A stretch of DNA of 64,000 bases from Flavobacteriaceae bacterium (GTDB lineage: Bacteria; Bacteroidota; Bacteroidia; Flavobacteriales; Flavobacteriaceae): assembly GCA_028284745.1 (NCBI GenBank), contig JANQRC010000064.1, positions 41,495 through 105,494 of the forward strand, read 5' to 3'. This document shows, piece by piece, positions 16,001 through 25,355 of the stretch (the first letter of the stretch is position 1; every line of letters begins with the position of its first letter). The notes under the pieces were generated by a model. It was not told the origin of the DNA, did not search any database, and saw only the letters and a list, made by a program, of their open reading frames with translations. The translations under genes were made by a program, and so were the position numbers.

Positions 16001-17200
16001 ATGTCTGACCAACTTTCTCCTTTTACCAAGGAACAACTGATCCCCAAAGAAGAGACGCTAGAGATCGTCAAACAAAAGGGCGCACTATTCATTGGTATTC
16101 CCAAAGAAACATCCTACCAAGAAAAACGTGTGTGCCTTACACCCGATGCCGTGGCGGCGCTTGTGGCACATGGTCACAGGATCCTTATCGAGTCTAAGGC
16201 CGGTGAGGCCGCGAACTTCTCAGACAGGGAATATAGCGATGCAGGCGCCGAAGTAAGTCACGATACTAGCAAAGTATTCAGCTGTCCGATCATCTTAAAA
16301 GTCGAACCTCCTTCAATGAGTGAGCTTGAGATGATCAATCCGCAGACCATTCTCATCTCGGCACTTCAACTAAAGACGCAGGCCAAGAACTATTTTGAAA
16401 AGCTGGCAACCAAACGCATCACTGCACTTGCTTTTGAGTTCATCAAAGACGAGGACGGTGCTTACCCAGCCGTAAGGGCACTTAGCGAAATTGCCGGAAC
16501 TGCTTCAGTATTGATCGCCGCTGAATTGATGGCAAACGTAAACCAAGGAAACGGACTCATGATGGGGAACATCAGTGGTGTGCCGCCCACAGAAGTCGTT
16601 ATTCTTGGTGCGGGAACTGTTGGTGAATATGCGGCCAGGAGCGCCCTTGGCCTTGGCGCCAATATCAAAGTCTTTGACAACTCTATTACCAAGCTCCGCC
16701 ACATCCAGACAAATTTGAACAGGTCTGTCTACACTTCTACCATTCAACCTAAAAATCTATTGAAAGCCCTAAAGCGTTGTGATGTGGCGATCGGCGCAGT
16801 CCGTGGAAAGAACAGGGCGCCAGTGATCGTCACAGAGACCATGGTAGAGCACATGAAACCTGGCGCAGTGATCATTGACGTGAGCATCGACATGGGCGGA
16901 TGCTTCGAGACCAGCGAAGTAACATCGCACGACGATCCGATGTTCATCAAACATGGAATCACTCACTATTGTGTGCCTAACATCCTTGCACGTTACGCCA
17001 GGACAGCCTCGGCCTCGATCAGTAATATCTTCACACCTTATCTTTTAAAGATCGCTGAAGAAGGTGGTATTGAAAACTCTTTGCGTTTCGATCGTGGCCT
17101 AAAGAGTGGCCTTTACTTTTATCACGGGGTTTTGACGAACAAGACCATTGCAGATTGGTTCGACCTAGAATACCGCGACCCGAACCTTCTTATCTTTTAG
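16001..17200 (+). CDS. ald: alanine dehydrogenase
   Basis: NAD-dependent interconversion of L-alanine and pyruvate. The 399-residue product has the N-terminal domain motif IGIPKETSYQEKRV, the Rossmann loop ILGAGTVGEYAARSALGLGA, and the acidic residue after it (VFDNS). It carries extra N- and C-terminal residues relative to the roughly 370-residue Bacillus enzyme, as other Bacteroidota members do by recall. It starts 3 nt after the membrane-protein gene and is followed after 7 nt by a DUF4258-like gene, so all three are likely one operon. Confidence 0.93.
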   Translation: MSDQLSPFTKEQLIPKEETLEIVKQKGALFIGIPKETSYQEKRVCLTPDAVAALVAHGHRILIESKAGEAANFSDREYSDAGAEVSHDTSKVFSCPIILKVEPPSMSELEMINPQTILISALQLKTQAKNYFEKLATKRITALAFEFIKDEDGAYPAVRALSEIAGTASVLIAAELMANVNQGNGLMMGNISGVPPTEVVILGAGTVGEYAARSALGLGANIKVFDNSITKLRHIQTNLNRSVYTSTIQPKNLLKALKRCDVAIGAVRGKNRAPVIVTETMVEHMKPGAVIIDVSIDMGGCFETSEVTSHDDPMFIKHGITHYCVPNILARYARTASASISNIFTPYLLKIAEEGGIENSLRFDRGLKSGLYFYHGVLTNKTIADWFDLEYRDPNLLIF

Positions 17201-17207
17201 ATCGTAC

Positions 17208-17582
17208 ATGAGTTTCTTAAAACGGCTAGGGTATTATTTAGGCGGATTTTCTGTAGGGTTGGTAATTCTTGCTTTCATACTTTCCCAAAAGAACTTCTCG
17301 TGCAGCTATGGACCCAATGCCCGAGTACTGAAAAATATAAGGTCAAAACGGATCCAATACGCTGAGAGCGTTTCACAAATGATCAACACAAAGGTTCTTG
17401 ACACAGGCGAGTTGTCACACTTGCTCAACTATGGTGATGTGAACTTCTCTGATAGCGACACAAAGGCAGAACCTTGTAGGTCTTATCGTATCGAAGGTGT
17501 TTCCAATAAGGACAGAAGCCTTGTGCTCGATATCGAGAATTGCGACAGCATTGCCACGTTTAGAGAAGTGCGTATCGAATAA
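17208..17582 (+). CDS. DUF4258-like small membrane-anchored protein
   Basis: The product has 124 residues. An N-terminal membrane helix (about 8-26, YYLGGFSVGLVILAFIL) precedes a soluble part beginning SCSYGPNARVLKNIRSKRI. I recall the DUF4258 label for similar Flavobacteriia proteins encoded beside ald or proline dehydrogenase. The two cysteines in AEPCRSYRIEG and LDIENCDS may form a disulphide. Function is unknown. It ends 4 nt before the stop of the convergent proline dehydrogenase gene. Confidence 0.7.
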   Translation: MSFLKRLGYYLGGFSVGLVILAFILSQKNFSCSYGPNARVLKNIRSKRIQYAESVSQMINTKVLDTGELSHLLNYGDVNFSDSDTKAEPCRSYRIEGVSNKDRSLVLDIENCDSIATFREVRIE

Positions 17583-17586
17583 CTAA

Positions 17587-18753
17587 CTAGATCTTCCTTC
17601 TTTTACGCTCCTTCCTCAACAGGTCCAACTCGCGTGTGGTCTGCCCAGCGACTGACGTGTTCTCTTCTGCCCTTCTGATCAGATAGGGCATCACATCCCT
17701 TACGGGGCCAAAAGGCAGGTATTTCGCAACGTTGTACCTCTCGGCCGAAAGATTGAAGCTGATATGGTCGCTCATTCCGTACAGTTGACCAAACCACACA
17801 TTAGCGTCATCGTTCTTGATCTCTTTTTGCCTCATGATCTCCATGACCTTGTATGAGCTCTCCTCATTGTGTGTTCCTGCAAAGAGGGATAACTCGCCTA
17901 AATGATCTAGCATGTAGCGTATACCTGCATCAAAATTATCATCAGTAGCTTGTTTGCTAGGGCATATCGGTGTTGGATATCCCTTTTCTTCGGCACGTTG
18001 GTTCTCTTTTTCCATATAAGCGCCACGCACTAGCTTAACGCCTACTTTAAAGCCTTCTTTTGTCGCCTTGTGGTGCAATGCCTTCAAGTAATCCAATCGG
18101 TCCCAGCGATACATTTGTAAGGTATTGTAGACAACGGGCTTTTCACGATTGTACTGCTGCATTAACTTTTCTACCAAGGTGTCGGCCGCATCTTGCATCC
18201 AGCTCTCTTCGGCATCGATCAACAAAGAAACGTCCAATTCATGTGCCTTTTTGCATGCCTTGGCAAAACGTGCCTCGACCCTGCTCCACTCCGCCAATTC
18301 TTGATCGGTAAGTTCTTCCCCTTCACTGATCTTTTGAAACAATGAAAAACGACCAAAACCAGTGGGTTTGAACACGGCAAAAGGAATGGCATCTTTTTCC
18401 TTCACAAAGTCCAAGACCTTCAGGGTCATGGCCAAGGCATTGTCTAAAGGGTCTTCTTCGTCTTTTCCTTCCACGGAATAATCCAGCACCGAACACACGC
18501 CTTTCTCCCACATTCTATCTACTACGGGCAGGCAATCTTCCTCGTTGGTCCCGCCACAGAAATGATCGAACACTGTGGCCCTTATCAGTCCATCGACAGG
18601 CAAATGCGCTTTTATGGCAAAATTGGTGACAGCCGTGCCAATGCGCACCAAGGGTTGGTTGGCAATAAGTTTAAAAAGGAAATAGGCGCGCTCTAGTTCA
18701 GAATCACTCTTTAGTGCGAATGCTTTTTCGGTATCTTCAAAAATGCGGTTCAT
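17587..18753 (-). CDS. proline dehydrogenase
   Basis: FAD-dependent oxidation of L-proline to pyrroline-5-carboxylate. The 388-residue single-domain protein has the barrel motifs LLIDAEESWMQD, YNTLQMYRWDRLDYL, VKLVRGAYMEKEN and LFAGTHNEES, and ends in RRAEENTSVAGQT. It is the mono-functional form, not the long PutA fusion; the P5C dehydrogenase partner is not in the window. It is convergent with the DUF4258-like gene and divergent from aroB. Confidence 0.93.
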   Translation of the reverse strand: MNRIFEDTEKAFALKSDSELERAYFLFKLIANQPLVRIGTAVTNFAIKAHLPVDGLIRATVFDHFCGGTNEEDCLPVVDRMWEKGVCSVLDYSVEGKDEEDPLDNALAMTLKVLDFVKEKDAIPFAVFKPTGFGRFSLFQKISEGEELTDQELAEWSRVEARFAKACKKAHELDVSLLIDAEESWMQDAADTLVEKLMQQYNREKPVVYNTLQMYRWDRLDYLKALHHKATKEGFKVGVKLVRGAYMEKENQRAEEKGYPTPICPSKQATDDNFDAGIRYMLDHLGELSLFAGTHNEESSYKVMEIMRQKEIKNDDANVWFGQLYGMSDHISFNLSAERYNVAKYLPFGPVRDVMPYLIRRAEENTSVAGQTTRELDLLRKERKRRKI

Positions 18754-18847
18754 TAATTGCTAATTTTGCAAAACAAATATAAAGATTCGCAGCTGCAGAT
18801 TTGAAAATGATCTCGTTAATTTGTGCGGACAATTTATGTTGGTCTTT

Positions 18848-19918
18848 ATGGAATCGATCGCTTCTGAGAGTTATTTTGTTCACTTCAATGAAAGGGCATA
18901 CCAATCGCTGAACGAACACCTGAATACGTACGGCTATTCAATGGTATTCGTCCTGGTAGATTCGAACACGCACGGCCATTGCCTAGCTAGATTTCTCGCC
19001 AATGTTGAAACAGCCCTAGCTATCGAGGTCATCGAGATCGAAGCTGGTGAAGAATACAAGACCATAACAGTGTGCGAAGATGTTTGGAATTCGCTTTCAG
19101 AACTTGGTGCAGATCGTAAAAGCCTACTGATCAATGTTGGCGGTGGTGTAGTAACGGACTTGGGCGGTTTTGTTGCTTCAACGTTTAAAAGAGGGATCAA
19201 CTACATCAATGTTCCTACATCGTTGCTGGCGATGGTAGATGCTTCTGTGGGCGGAAAGACAGGTGTAGACCTTGGCACTTTGAAGAATCAGATCGGTGTT
19301 ATCAACCATGCCCAAATGGTGGTGGTCGACACAGAATTCCTGAAGAGCCTTCCTTTAGAACAAAGGAGAAGCGGCTTGGCAGAAATGCTCAAGCATGGTC
19401 TCATTCAAGATCAAGAATACTGGCAGGCCATGAAGCAATGGGACCTGAAGGACCTGGTCTCTTTAGACCCACTGATCCATCGTTCGGTGGCGATCAAGAA
19501 CCTAGTGGTAACAGAAGACCTGCATGAAGATGGGTTGCGAAAAACATTGAACTACGGGCACACGCTCGGCCATGCCATAGAAAGCTATTTGCTTGACAAT
19601 GAGCATCGAAAACCATTGTTGCATGGTGATGCCATTGCTATCGGGATGGTACTTGCCACGTATATCTCTTCACGTTTATTGTCATTTCCTGAAGAAAAGC
19701 TCGATGACATCTCAAAAGCCCTTATCAGCATTTATGGCAAGGAGTCTTTTGGCAGCGCTGATATAGAAGAGGTCCTCTCGCTCACCAAGTATGACAAAAA
19801 GAACTCGCATGGCAATATCAATTTCGTATTGCTTGAAGATATTGGTGAGCCTGTGATCGATAAGAGAGTAGACACAAAACTCATCTTTGAGGCTTTTGAC
19901 TACTACGCAACGCTTTAA
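18848..19918 (+). CDS. aroB: 3-dehydroquinate synthase AroB
   Basis: Second step of the shikimate pathway. NAD- and metal-binding motifs are intact: GGGVVTDLGGFVASTFKRG, NVPTSLLAMVDASVGGK, and metal ligands in AEMLKHG, NYGHTLGHAIE and HGDAIAIGM. I prefer the ATG at 18848 (MESIASESYFVHFNE), which gives 356 residues and matches the usual N terminus. An ATG at 18836 is possible and would add four residues. It stands alone, divergent from proline dehydrogenase. Confidence 0.96.
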   Translation: MESIASESYFVHFNERAYQSLNEHLNTYGYSMVFVLVDSNTHGHCLARFLANVETALAIEVIEIEAGEEYKTITVCEDVWNSLSELGADRKSLLINVGGGVVTDLGGFVASTFKRGINYINVPTSLLAMVDASVGGKTGVDLGTLKNQIGVINHAQMVVVDTEFLKSLPLEQRRSGLAEMLKHGLIQDQEYWQAMKQWDLKDLVSLDPLIHRSVAIKNLVVTEDLHEDGLRKTLNYGHTLGHAIESYLLDNEHRKPLLHGDAIAIGMVLATYISSRLLSFPEEKLDDISKALISIYGKESFGSADIEEVLSLTKYDKKNSHGNINFVLLEDIGEPVIDKRVDTKLIFEAFDYYATL

Positions 19919-20027
19919 AATTCAAGAGCATATAACAAAATATTGTTGTAACTTTAAATCAACTGATTAGCACTTACGAAACGACATAGTGTCGCATAGA
20001 AACATTTACTAACCAACCAATTTTTCT

Positions 20028-20294
20028 ATGATCCGTAAAATTGTTGACTACAAGAAGTTATCTCCTCGGCTTATGCAACAACTGGCCGACAAATTCCCTG
20101 ATGGATACGGAGACAGTGATATCATTACTTTTGAAGACCATCACAACCGTATCATCGAGGCTGTAGAACTAAAGACCAATGACACTATCTATCTGGTGAA
20201 GGTAAATAGCAAGCTGCATTACACCCTTACCAACTTTGACAATCTCTCGGTAGACGAGATCGCCCTCGAAGGGATCGATTCAGAAGAAGAGTAG
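20028..20294 (+). CDS. conserved hypothetical protein, 88 aa
   Basis: An acidic 88-residue soluble protein starting MIRKIVDYKKLSPRLMQQLA and ending in DSEEE. It contains a predicted beta-rich middle (IIEAVELKTNDTIYLVKVN). I recall similar uncharacterised proteins in Flavobacteriia, but no function. A small palindrome CGACA-TAG-TGTCG lies 34 nt upstream of the ATG. It is convergent with ppc, with only 4 nt between the stops. Confidence 0.7.
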   Translation: MIRKIVDYKKLSPRLMQQLADKFPDGYGDSDIITFEDHHNRIIEAVELKTNDTIYLVKVNSKLHYTLTNFDNLSVDEIALEGIDSEEE

Positions 20295-20298
20295 CTTG

Positions 20299-22884
20299 CT
20301 AAGCTGAATTCCTGCTCGCGTTGATGTTTCCGAAGAGTGATCTGGTCACTATCTTTTCGTACACTTCAATACTCTTCTCGCCCTTCTCTCCAGACCTGCT
20401 CAAATCTTGAACCGTCTTCAGCGCAAATTGTTGAATGGTGAGCAATGGCAGTACAATGTTCTCACGCACATTGATGGATGCCTTCCCGGCAGCCTCGTTC
20501 TGCATCAAAGCCTCATAGCCCGTTAGCTTCAATAGCAATTCTTTGGTCAACAAGTACTCATTATGGATCAGTTTCCAGAAATCACCAAACTCTTTATCAT
20601 TCTCCATATAGGCCGTCAACTCGAAGAATGATTTGGTAAGACTCATCATACTGTTTTCCAGTAGTGTTCTGAAGAAGGCTGAGTTTTGATATAGCAAACG
20701 CACTTTGGTCAATTCACCATGGTCCTCAAAATGTTTTATCGCTGTGCCAACACCAAAGAAACCAGGTACGTTCTGTTTTAATTGGCTCCAACTTCCTACA
20801 AAAGGAATCGCGCGAAGGTCAGAGAACTTCAACGTATCAGATCTGCCGCGTTTGGCAGGCCTACTGCCAACGTTCGTCTTTGCATAGAACTTCAAAGTGC
20901 TCATCTTTTCTAGATACGGCAAGAATTTAGGATGCTTCTTGAAGTCTACATATGTCCGATAGCTAATGCTCGCTAATTCTTCCATGGTCTTCCTGTCACC
21001 TTCTGAAAAGGCAGGTGTGTTGTTGTTGAATACTTCGTTAGAAATACCTGAACTCAATAATTGTTCTAGATTGTACTGACAAGATTCTGGCGTTCCAAAA
21101 TTAGAGCTGATGGTCTGACCTTGCACGGTAAGTTGAATCTCGTCGTGTGCGATCGTACTACCCAGCGATGAGTAGAACTTATGCGTGTTACCGCCACCAC
21201 GTGCAGGCGGTCCTCCCCTACCATCAAAGAATACCACAGAAATATCATATTTCTTGGACATCTCAGTGAGTGCCTCTTTGGCTTTAAAGATACTCCAGTT
21301 GGCCATGAGGTAACCGCCATCTTTGGTTCCATCGGAGAAACCTAACATGATGGTCTGCTTGTTGCCTCGGCGCTTTAGATGTTCTGAATACGCAGGGTCT
21401 GTGTACAATGACTCCATGACAACGTGTGCCACCTGTAGGTCGGGGACGGTCTCGAACAAAGGAACGATATCTACGGTTGGCTCTTCCCATCCACATAGGC
21501 GTATCATGGCAAAGCTCTCCATCACATTGAGTGCTGTTTGATTGTTACTGATAATGTATCGGTTACAACCTCGTTCTCCGTTATTTCTTTGTATGGTCTT
21601 AATAGCGTAGATAGACCCTAAAGTGGCTCTTGCCATTTCGTCCTTGAAGAGTTCAGGATCCAACTCACCAGAAACCCTGCCCAAGTGCACGATCTGGTCT
21701 TTCTCGTCTAGTGTGCCATAGTTCGCTGGGAAAATATCTAGCCCTTGCGCCTGTGTCTCGGCAACAATATTGGTAAGCACACTGTGATGTACTCTGGAAT
21801 CTTGACGAATGTCCAAAGCCCCGAAATGGAAGCCGAACAGCCTCACCTTGTTGATAAAGTCGTCCAGTTCAGTTAAGAACAACGACTGATGCGTCTTGAT
21901 CAGAATTTCTCTGATCTTCTTTAACTCAGCTTCTAGTTCTTCCAAAGAGATCGTGGTCTGGCCACCACTTAGGAAGATATTGTCATACAGCTTTTGCTCA
22001 AGGATGGCGACGGGGATCTTCACTTGTTTGAAAGTCAATCTTCTGCGTAACTTTCGCATGTCGCGATAATAACACCTGAATATTGTGCTTCTGAGCCTTT
22101 CAGCTGTCTTTAGCGTGATCTCGGTTGTCACAAAAGGGTTTCCATCCCGATCCCCACCTGGCCAGAAGCCAAGGTCGAAGATCGGATTATCAGGTCTGCC
22201 GCCTTTGAAGATATTGTGCTGGATGTAATTGTAGATCTTTGCCACGGCGTGGTAGAACACATTCTCTAGATACCAGATCAAGCTGATCGCCTCATCAAAT
22301 GGTGTCGGTTTCTTTTCCTTTAAGAATGGTGTCTTACCCAATTGGGCCAGCAACTGCTTGATGACCGTAAGATCGTCCTTCTCAATGGCCAAAGCCAGGT
22401 CTGTGATGATCCCAAGCACTGCTCCTGGATAGAATTGTGTGGGGTGTGCTGTGAGCACTGGCCTCACTTTAAAGTGTTGCAAGTACGAACGAAGTTCTGC
22501 CACCTTGTTTTTATCTTCTGCTTCCTCTTTAACACTACGAAGCGTACCACGCCCATCCATGTTGTTCACGGTTGCGAAACCTGCATCTTCAATGGCATCG
22601 AACAGCACGACCTGACGCTCTATATACTGAATGAAACGGAAGAGCAGGTCTAACCGTTGTTCTTCTGATGGCCCGTCAAAGTACTTTCTGAAGAACTCCT
22701 CGACAATCGTAGATGGGTCCTTTCCTTCACTGAATCCCTTTTTACAAAGCTCAGTGAAAAGAGGCAGCATGACACCGGTATTGGTGATCTCATCGAATGG
22801 AAGTGTGAGAAAGATGCTGTTGTATATGTGATACTTGTCTAGGACGGTCTGGTTAAAGCGTTCTATCTTGGGTTTGCGTGGCAT
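20299..22884 (-). CDS. ppc: phosphoenolpyruvate carboxylase
   Basis: Anaplerotic carboxylation of PEP to oxaloacetate. From the ATG at 22884 (MPRKPKIERFNQTVLDKYH) the product has 861 residues. It shows the catalytic regions LTAHPTQFYPG (Gln where many enzymes have Glu), FWPGGDRDGNPFVTTE and FDGRGGPPARGGGNTH, plus RAIPFVGSWSQ, and ends NINASRNSA in place of the common NTG terminus. The upstream in-frame start at 22932 is rejected because the -7 box TACTTTTG at 22906-22913 lies inside that extension. Transcribed alone. Confidence 0.95.
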   Translation of the reverse strand: MPRKPKIERFNQTVLDKYHIYNSIFLTLPFDEITNTGVMLPLFTELCKKGFSEGKDPSTIVEEFFRKYFDGPSEEQRLDLLFRFIQYIERQVVLFDAIEDAGFATVNNMDGRGTLRSVKEEAEDKNKVAELRSYLQHFKVRPVLTAHPTQFYPGAVLGIITDLALAIEKDDLTVIKQLLAQLGKTPFLKEKKPTPFDEAISLIWYLENVFYHAVAKIYNYIQHNIFKGGRPDNPIFDLGFWPGGDRDGNPFVTTEITLKTAERLRSTIFRCYYRDMRKLRRRLTFKQVKIPVAILEQKLYDNIFLSGGQTTISLEELEAELKKIREILIKTHQSLFLTELDDFINKVRLFGFHFGALDIRQDSRVHHSVLTNIVAETQAQGLDIFPANYGTLDEKDQIVHLGRVSGELDPELFKDEMARATLGSIYAIKTIQRNNGERGCNRYIISNNQTALNVMESFAMIRLCGWEEPTVDIVPLFETVPDLQVAHVVMESLYTDPAYSEHLKRRGNKQTIMLGFSDGTKDGGYLMANWSIFKAKEALTEMSKKYDISVVFFDGRGGPPARGGGNTHKFYSSLGSTIAHDEIQLTVQGQTISSNFGTPESCQYNLEQLLSSGISNEVFNNNTPAFSEGDRKTMEELASISYRTYVDFKKHPKFLPYLEKMSTLKFYAKTNVGSRPAKRGRSDTLKFSDLRAIPFVGSWSQLKQNVPGFFGVGTAIKHFEDHGELTKVRLLYQNSAFFRTLLENSMMSLTKSFFELTAYMENDKEFGDFWKLIHNEYLLTKELLLKLTGYEALMQNEAAGKASINVRENIVLPLLTIQQFALKTVQDLSRSGEKGEKSIEVYEKIVTRSLFGNINASRNSA

Positions 22885-22905
22885 TGCTTGCTGAATTTTG
22901 AAAGT

Positions 22906-22913
22906 CAAAAGTA
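22906..22913 (-). promoter_or_regulatory. putative -7 box of ppc
   Basis: TACTTTTG on the minus strand matches TAnnTTTG. It begins just after the terminator of the Lrp gene and ends 21 nt before the chosen ppc ATG. Confidence 0.6.
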
Positions 22914-22914
22914 C

Positions 22915-22948
22915 CAAAAAACCCTCTGCCAATATATGAAAGAGGGTT
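22915..22948 (-). terminator. rho-independent terminator after the Lrp/AsnC gene
   Basis: An 8-bp stem AACCCTCT / AGAGGGTT with a 13-nt loop is followed on the minus strand by a run of six T, including the last stem bases. Confidence 0.8.
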
Positions 22949-22972
22949 ATATGACAGATCCTCCGCTTATCG

Positions 22973-23452
22973 TTAAATTTCGTTGAAGATAGAGTGCATC
23001 AAACGTCTCTTATCATTGATGCTTTCCTCTAATGATATCATGGTCTCTGTTCGCGTTACACCTTCGATATCATCAATTAAAAAGATAATTTCCTTGGCGT
23101 GCTTGGTATCCTTTGCTCTAAGCTTGCAAAAAATATTGAACTTCCCAGTAGTGATATGCGCTACTGTCACATAGGGGATCTCAGCCAAGCGCTCTAAGAC
23201 GAACTTGGTTTGATGCGTCTTTTCAAGAAACACACCTACATACGCTATGAATGAGTAGCCTAGTTTAATGTAGTCTAAAGTCAATGAAGATCCTTTTATG
23301 ATACCTGCTTCTTCCATTTTCTTCACCCTAACATGCACAGTGCCAGCTGATATGAGCAATTTTTTTGCGATATCTGTAAAAGGAATCCTGGTATTATCGA
23401 TGAGCATATCAAGAATTTGATGGTCTATCTCATCCAATTTGAACTTGGCCAT
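22973..23452 (-). CDS. Lrp/AsnC-family transcriptional regulator
   Basis: From the ATG at 23452 (MAKFKLDEIDHQILDMLIDN) it has 159 residues. The N-terminal winged helix-turn-helix includes PFTDIAKKLLISAGTVHVRVKKMEEAG, split across recognition and wing. The C-terminal RAM ligand-binding domain (about 70-150) reads VTVAHITTGKFNIFCKLRA and DIEGVTRTETMISLEE. It probably senses an amino acid; the ligand is not inferable. The upstream start at 23482 would add a His/Lys-rich segment not seen in relatives I recall. Confidence 0.92.
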   Translation of the reverse strand: MAKFKLDEIDHQILDMLIDNTRIPFTDIAKKLLISAGTVHVRVKKMEEAGIIKGSSLTLDYIKLGYSFIAYVGVFLEKTHQTKFVLERLAEIPYVTVAHITTGKFNIFCKLRAKDTKHAKEIIFLIDDIEGVTRTETMISLEESINDKRRLMHSIFNEI

Positions 23453-23516
23453 AAACAATTGTTTTTTTTGATGATAATGCAAAAAAACGAAATAATTATG
23501 AAAGAAAAGATTGTTC

Positions 23517-24680
23517 TCATTGAATTTTTCGCATCCAATTTGCCAATTCGTTAATGTTATCTAAATAATCGGCAAGTGGAAGTTCTCCCGAAAACGTTTG
23601 AAAACTAGGGTTGACAAACGTCAACTCATGAAAGTGGAATTCTTCATGGTGAAACTTAGGAGAAGCAATGTGGGGCTCAGCAAACTCTGGTATATATGCT
23701 ATCTTGCCATTCGCGACTACTTCTTTAAAATGAAAGTGCAGGTCTTTGGTGGTTAGCAACCCGTCCTCTTGCACTACTGCATTGCGGACCACAAAATCTG
23801 AAAATGTCTTTTGGTTCTCTGGGATGTCAAAGTAAGCATCGGCATCATCACCCTTTACCATAGAAGTGGCAATATGGTGCAAAGCGCAGACCATCGCATA
23901 GAAGGTCAGCTGGCAAGTGGTGTTTCTATTGTAATCGTTGGGATAATGCCCTGCCTCGAAAAGCATTGTCGGTATGCCAGCTGATTGAAATGTATCTCCA
24001 ACACAATTAAGATTGAAGCTATCATCGTACCTGCCGACCATACCTGGTATTTTGGCCTGAAGCAACCTGTTCATTTTTACGATAAGCTCCATACTTCGTT
24101 TACGCTGCGCAGTGATCAAGCGCTCTGAATCTTCGGCGGGCGTTAAAAAAGAGAGTGCAGCAGCTTGTTCAGAATCGCCCACGCCAAAAATGGTGCGTTG
24201 TCCGTGTAGATTGAAGCAGAAATCTGGTGAGAAATCATCAAATGTGTTACGCAGAACGCGGCTTTCCGGTTGCGACAAATCCTGAGCATCTCGGTTGAGG
24301 TCAATTTCATTGGCGTTGACGCGTGTGTATTTTTCGGCACCATCTGGATTAAGCATTGGGATGATGCATAATTTTGTTCTAGCAACGATCGTCTTTGCAA
24401 ATGCGTGATCGGATCTCAAGAAATCTAAAAGAACGATCAATGCGCGCGTCGTGGTCGACTCGTTGCCATGCATTTGCGACCAAAGCAATATCTTTTTTTC
24501 ACCAGAACCAACTTCGACAGAAAAAATCGGCCGGTCATCTACAGACTTCCCAATCTTACTGACAACATAATTTGCTTCCCAGTCTTTAAAATAGGGGGTT
24601 AAATTCTGTGGTGGAAAATACCTGTTGAATCTATTGAAATCGACATTTTTCTCAGTCCAATTCTCGAGAGCGCCTAACAT
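23517..24680 (-). CDS. M14-family zinc carboxypeptidase
   Basis: The product has 387 residues. Zinc ligands are seen as His and Glu in SQMHGNESTTTRAL and the third His in FNLHGQRTIFG; the catalytic Glu lies in LFEAGHYPND. The substrate arginine may be within LNRDAQDL. No signal peptide is evident, so it is probably cytoplasmic, as in related Flavobacteriia peptidases. A C-terminal beta domain of about 90 residues follows the catalytic region. It is divergent from the XRE-type regulator across an AT-rich gap. Confidence 0.9.
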   Translation of the reverse strand: MLGALENWTEKNVDFNRFNRYFPPQNLTPYFKDWEANYVVSKIGKSVDDRPIFSVEVGSGEKKILLWSQMHGNESTTTRALIVLLDFLRSDHAFAKTIVARTKLCIIPMLNPDGAEKYTRVNANEIDLNRDAQDLSQPESRVLRNTFDDFSPDFCFNLHGQRTIFGVGDSEQAAALSFLTPAEDSERLITAQRKRSMELIVKMNRLLQAKIPGMVGRYDDSFNLNCVGDTFQSAGIPTMLFEAGHYPNDYNRNTTCQLTFYAMVCALHHIATSMVKGDDADAYFDIPENQKTFSDFVVRNAVVQEDGLLTTKDLHFHFKEVVANGKIAYIPEFAEPHIASPKFHHEEFHFHELTFVNPSFQTFSGELPLADYLDNINELANWMRKIQ

Positions 24681-24951
24681 GTTCGGATTACTTTTCAGGC
24701 AAAGATAAATAAACAGAATTTCACATTTGTATACAAGTTTGATGATGACCCTTATTTCCCTGAGGGGCTGATTCGGTATATTCTGGTCAAAATTGTAAAC
24801 AATTATATATTAAAATATTTAAAGTTTTGTATTTCAAATACTTAAATTCATATATATAAATTAATAATTCAAAAAAATAATCATTTCTTCAAATGATGTG
24901 AAGCAATATTTTCATACTTTTGAAGTTATAAAAGTGAATCATACCATTACA
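24681..24951. promoter_or_regulatory. AT-rich divergent control region with two inverted repeats
   Basis: This 271-nt gap separates the M14 peptidase and XRE genes. Its middle (24800-24890) is almost pure A/T. Near the XRE start the -7 box TACTTTTG (24915-24922) lies in the left arm of an imperfect inverted repeat (TTCA..CTTTT, 8-nt gap, AAAAG.GAA; 24911-24939). A second, perfect repeat TACCATT-AC-AATGGTA (24942-24957) covers the start codon. Both could bind the regulator encoded next door. Confidence 0.5.
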
Positions 24952-25323
24952 ATGGTAAACAATAAAGAGTTTGCAAAACGATTGGCTGAGATCATGAGCT
25001 ATCATGGTCTTTCGGCCAGTGCTTTTGCTGATGCCATTGGCGTACAGCGTTCTAGTATTTCACATATCCTATCTAGCAGAAATAAGCCAAGTCTGGACTT
25101 TGTGCTAAAAGTGGTTCATACCTACCCTGAAGTTGACCTGTACTGGTTATTGAATGGCGATGGTACTTTTCCGAAGCAGTCTTCGACTTCACCCCGTGAA
25201 ACTACTTCTCAAGCAAAAAGTGGTTCAAGACCAGCTCTTCTCGAGAATACAGTTGGTCGAAAAGAAATTCAGAAAATCGTGATTTTCTATGGAGACGGTT
25301 CCTTTGATGTCCATCAAAACTAA
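24952..25323 (+). CDS. XRE-type helix-turn-helix regulator
   Basis: From the ATG at 24952 (MVNNKEFAKRLAEIMSYHGL) it has 123 residues. The N-terminal domain (about 5-65) is a classical lambda-repressor-like fold, with SASAFADAIGVQRSSISHIL as helices 2-3 and the NKPSLDFVLKVV helix. The C-terminal half is Ser/Thr/Lys-rich and unstructured in appearance, ending FYGDGSFDVHQN. The target is unknown; autoregulation is plausible because a perfect palindrome covers its own start codon. The lipoprotein and terC genes follow on the same strand. Confidence 0.85.
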   Translation: MVNNKEFAKRLAEIMSYHGLSASAFADAIGVQRSSISHILSSRNKPSLDFVLKVVHTYPEVDLYWLLNGDGTFPKQSSTSPRETTSQAKSGSRPALLENTVGRKEIQKIVIFYGDGSFDVHQN

Positions 25324-25355
25324 AATTTCAGTATTTTGGGGCGTAATTTTCTCGA

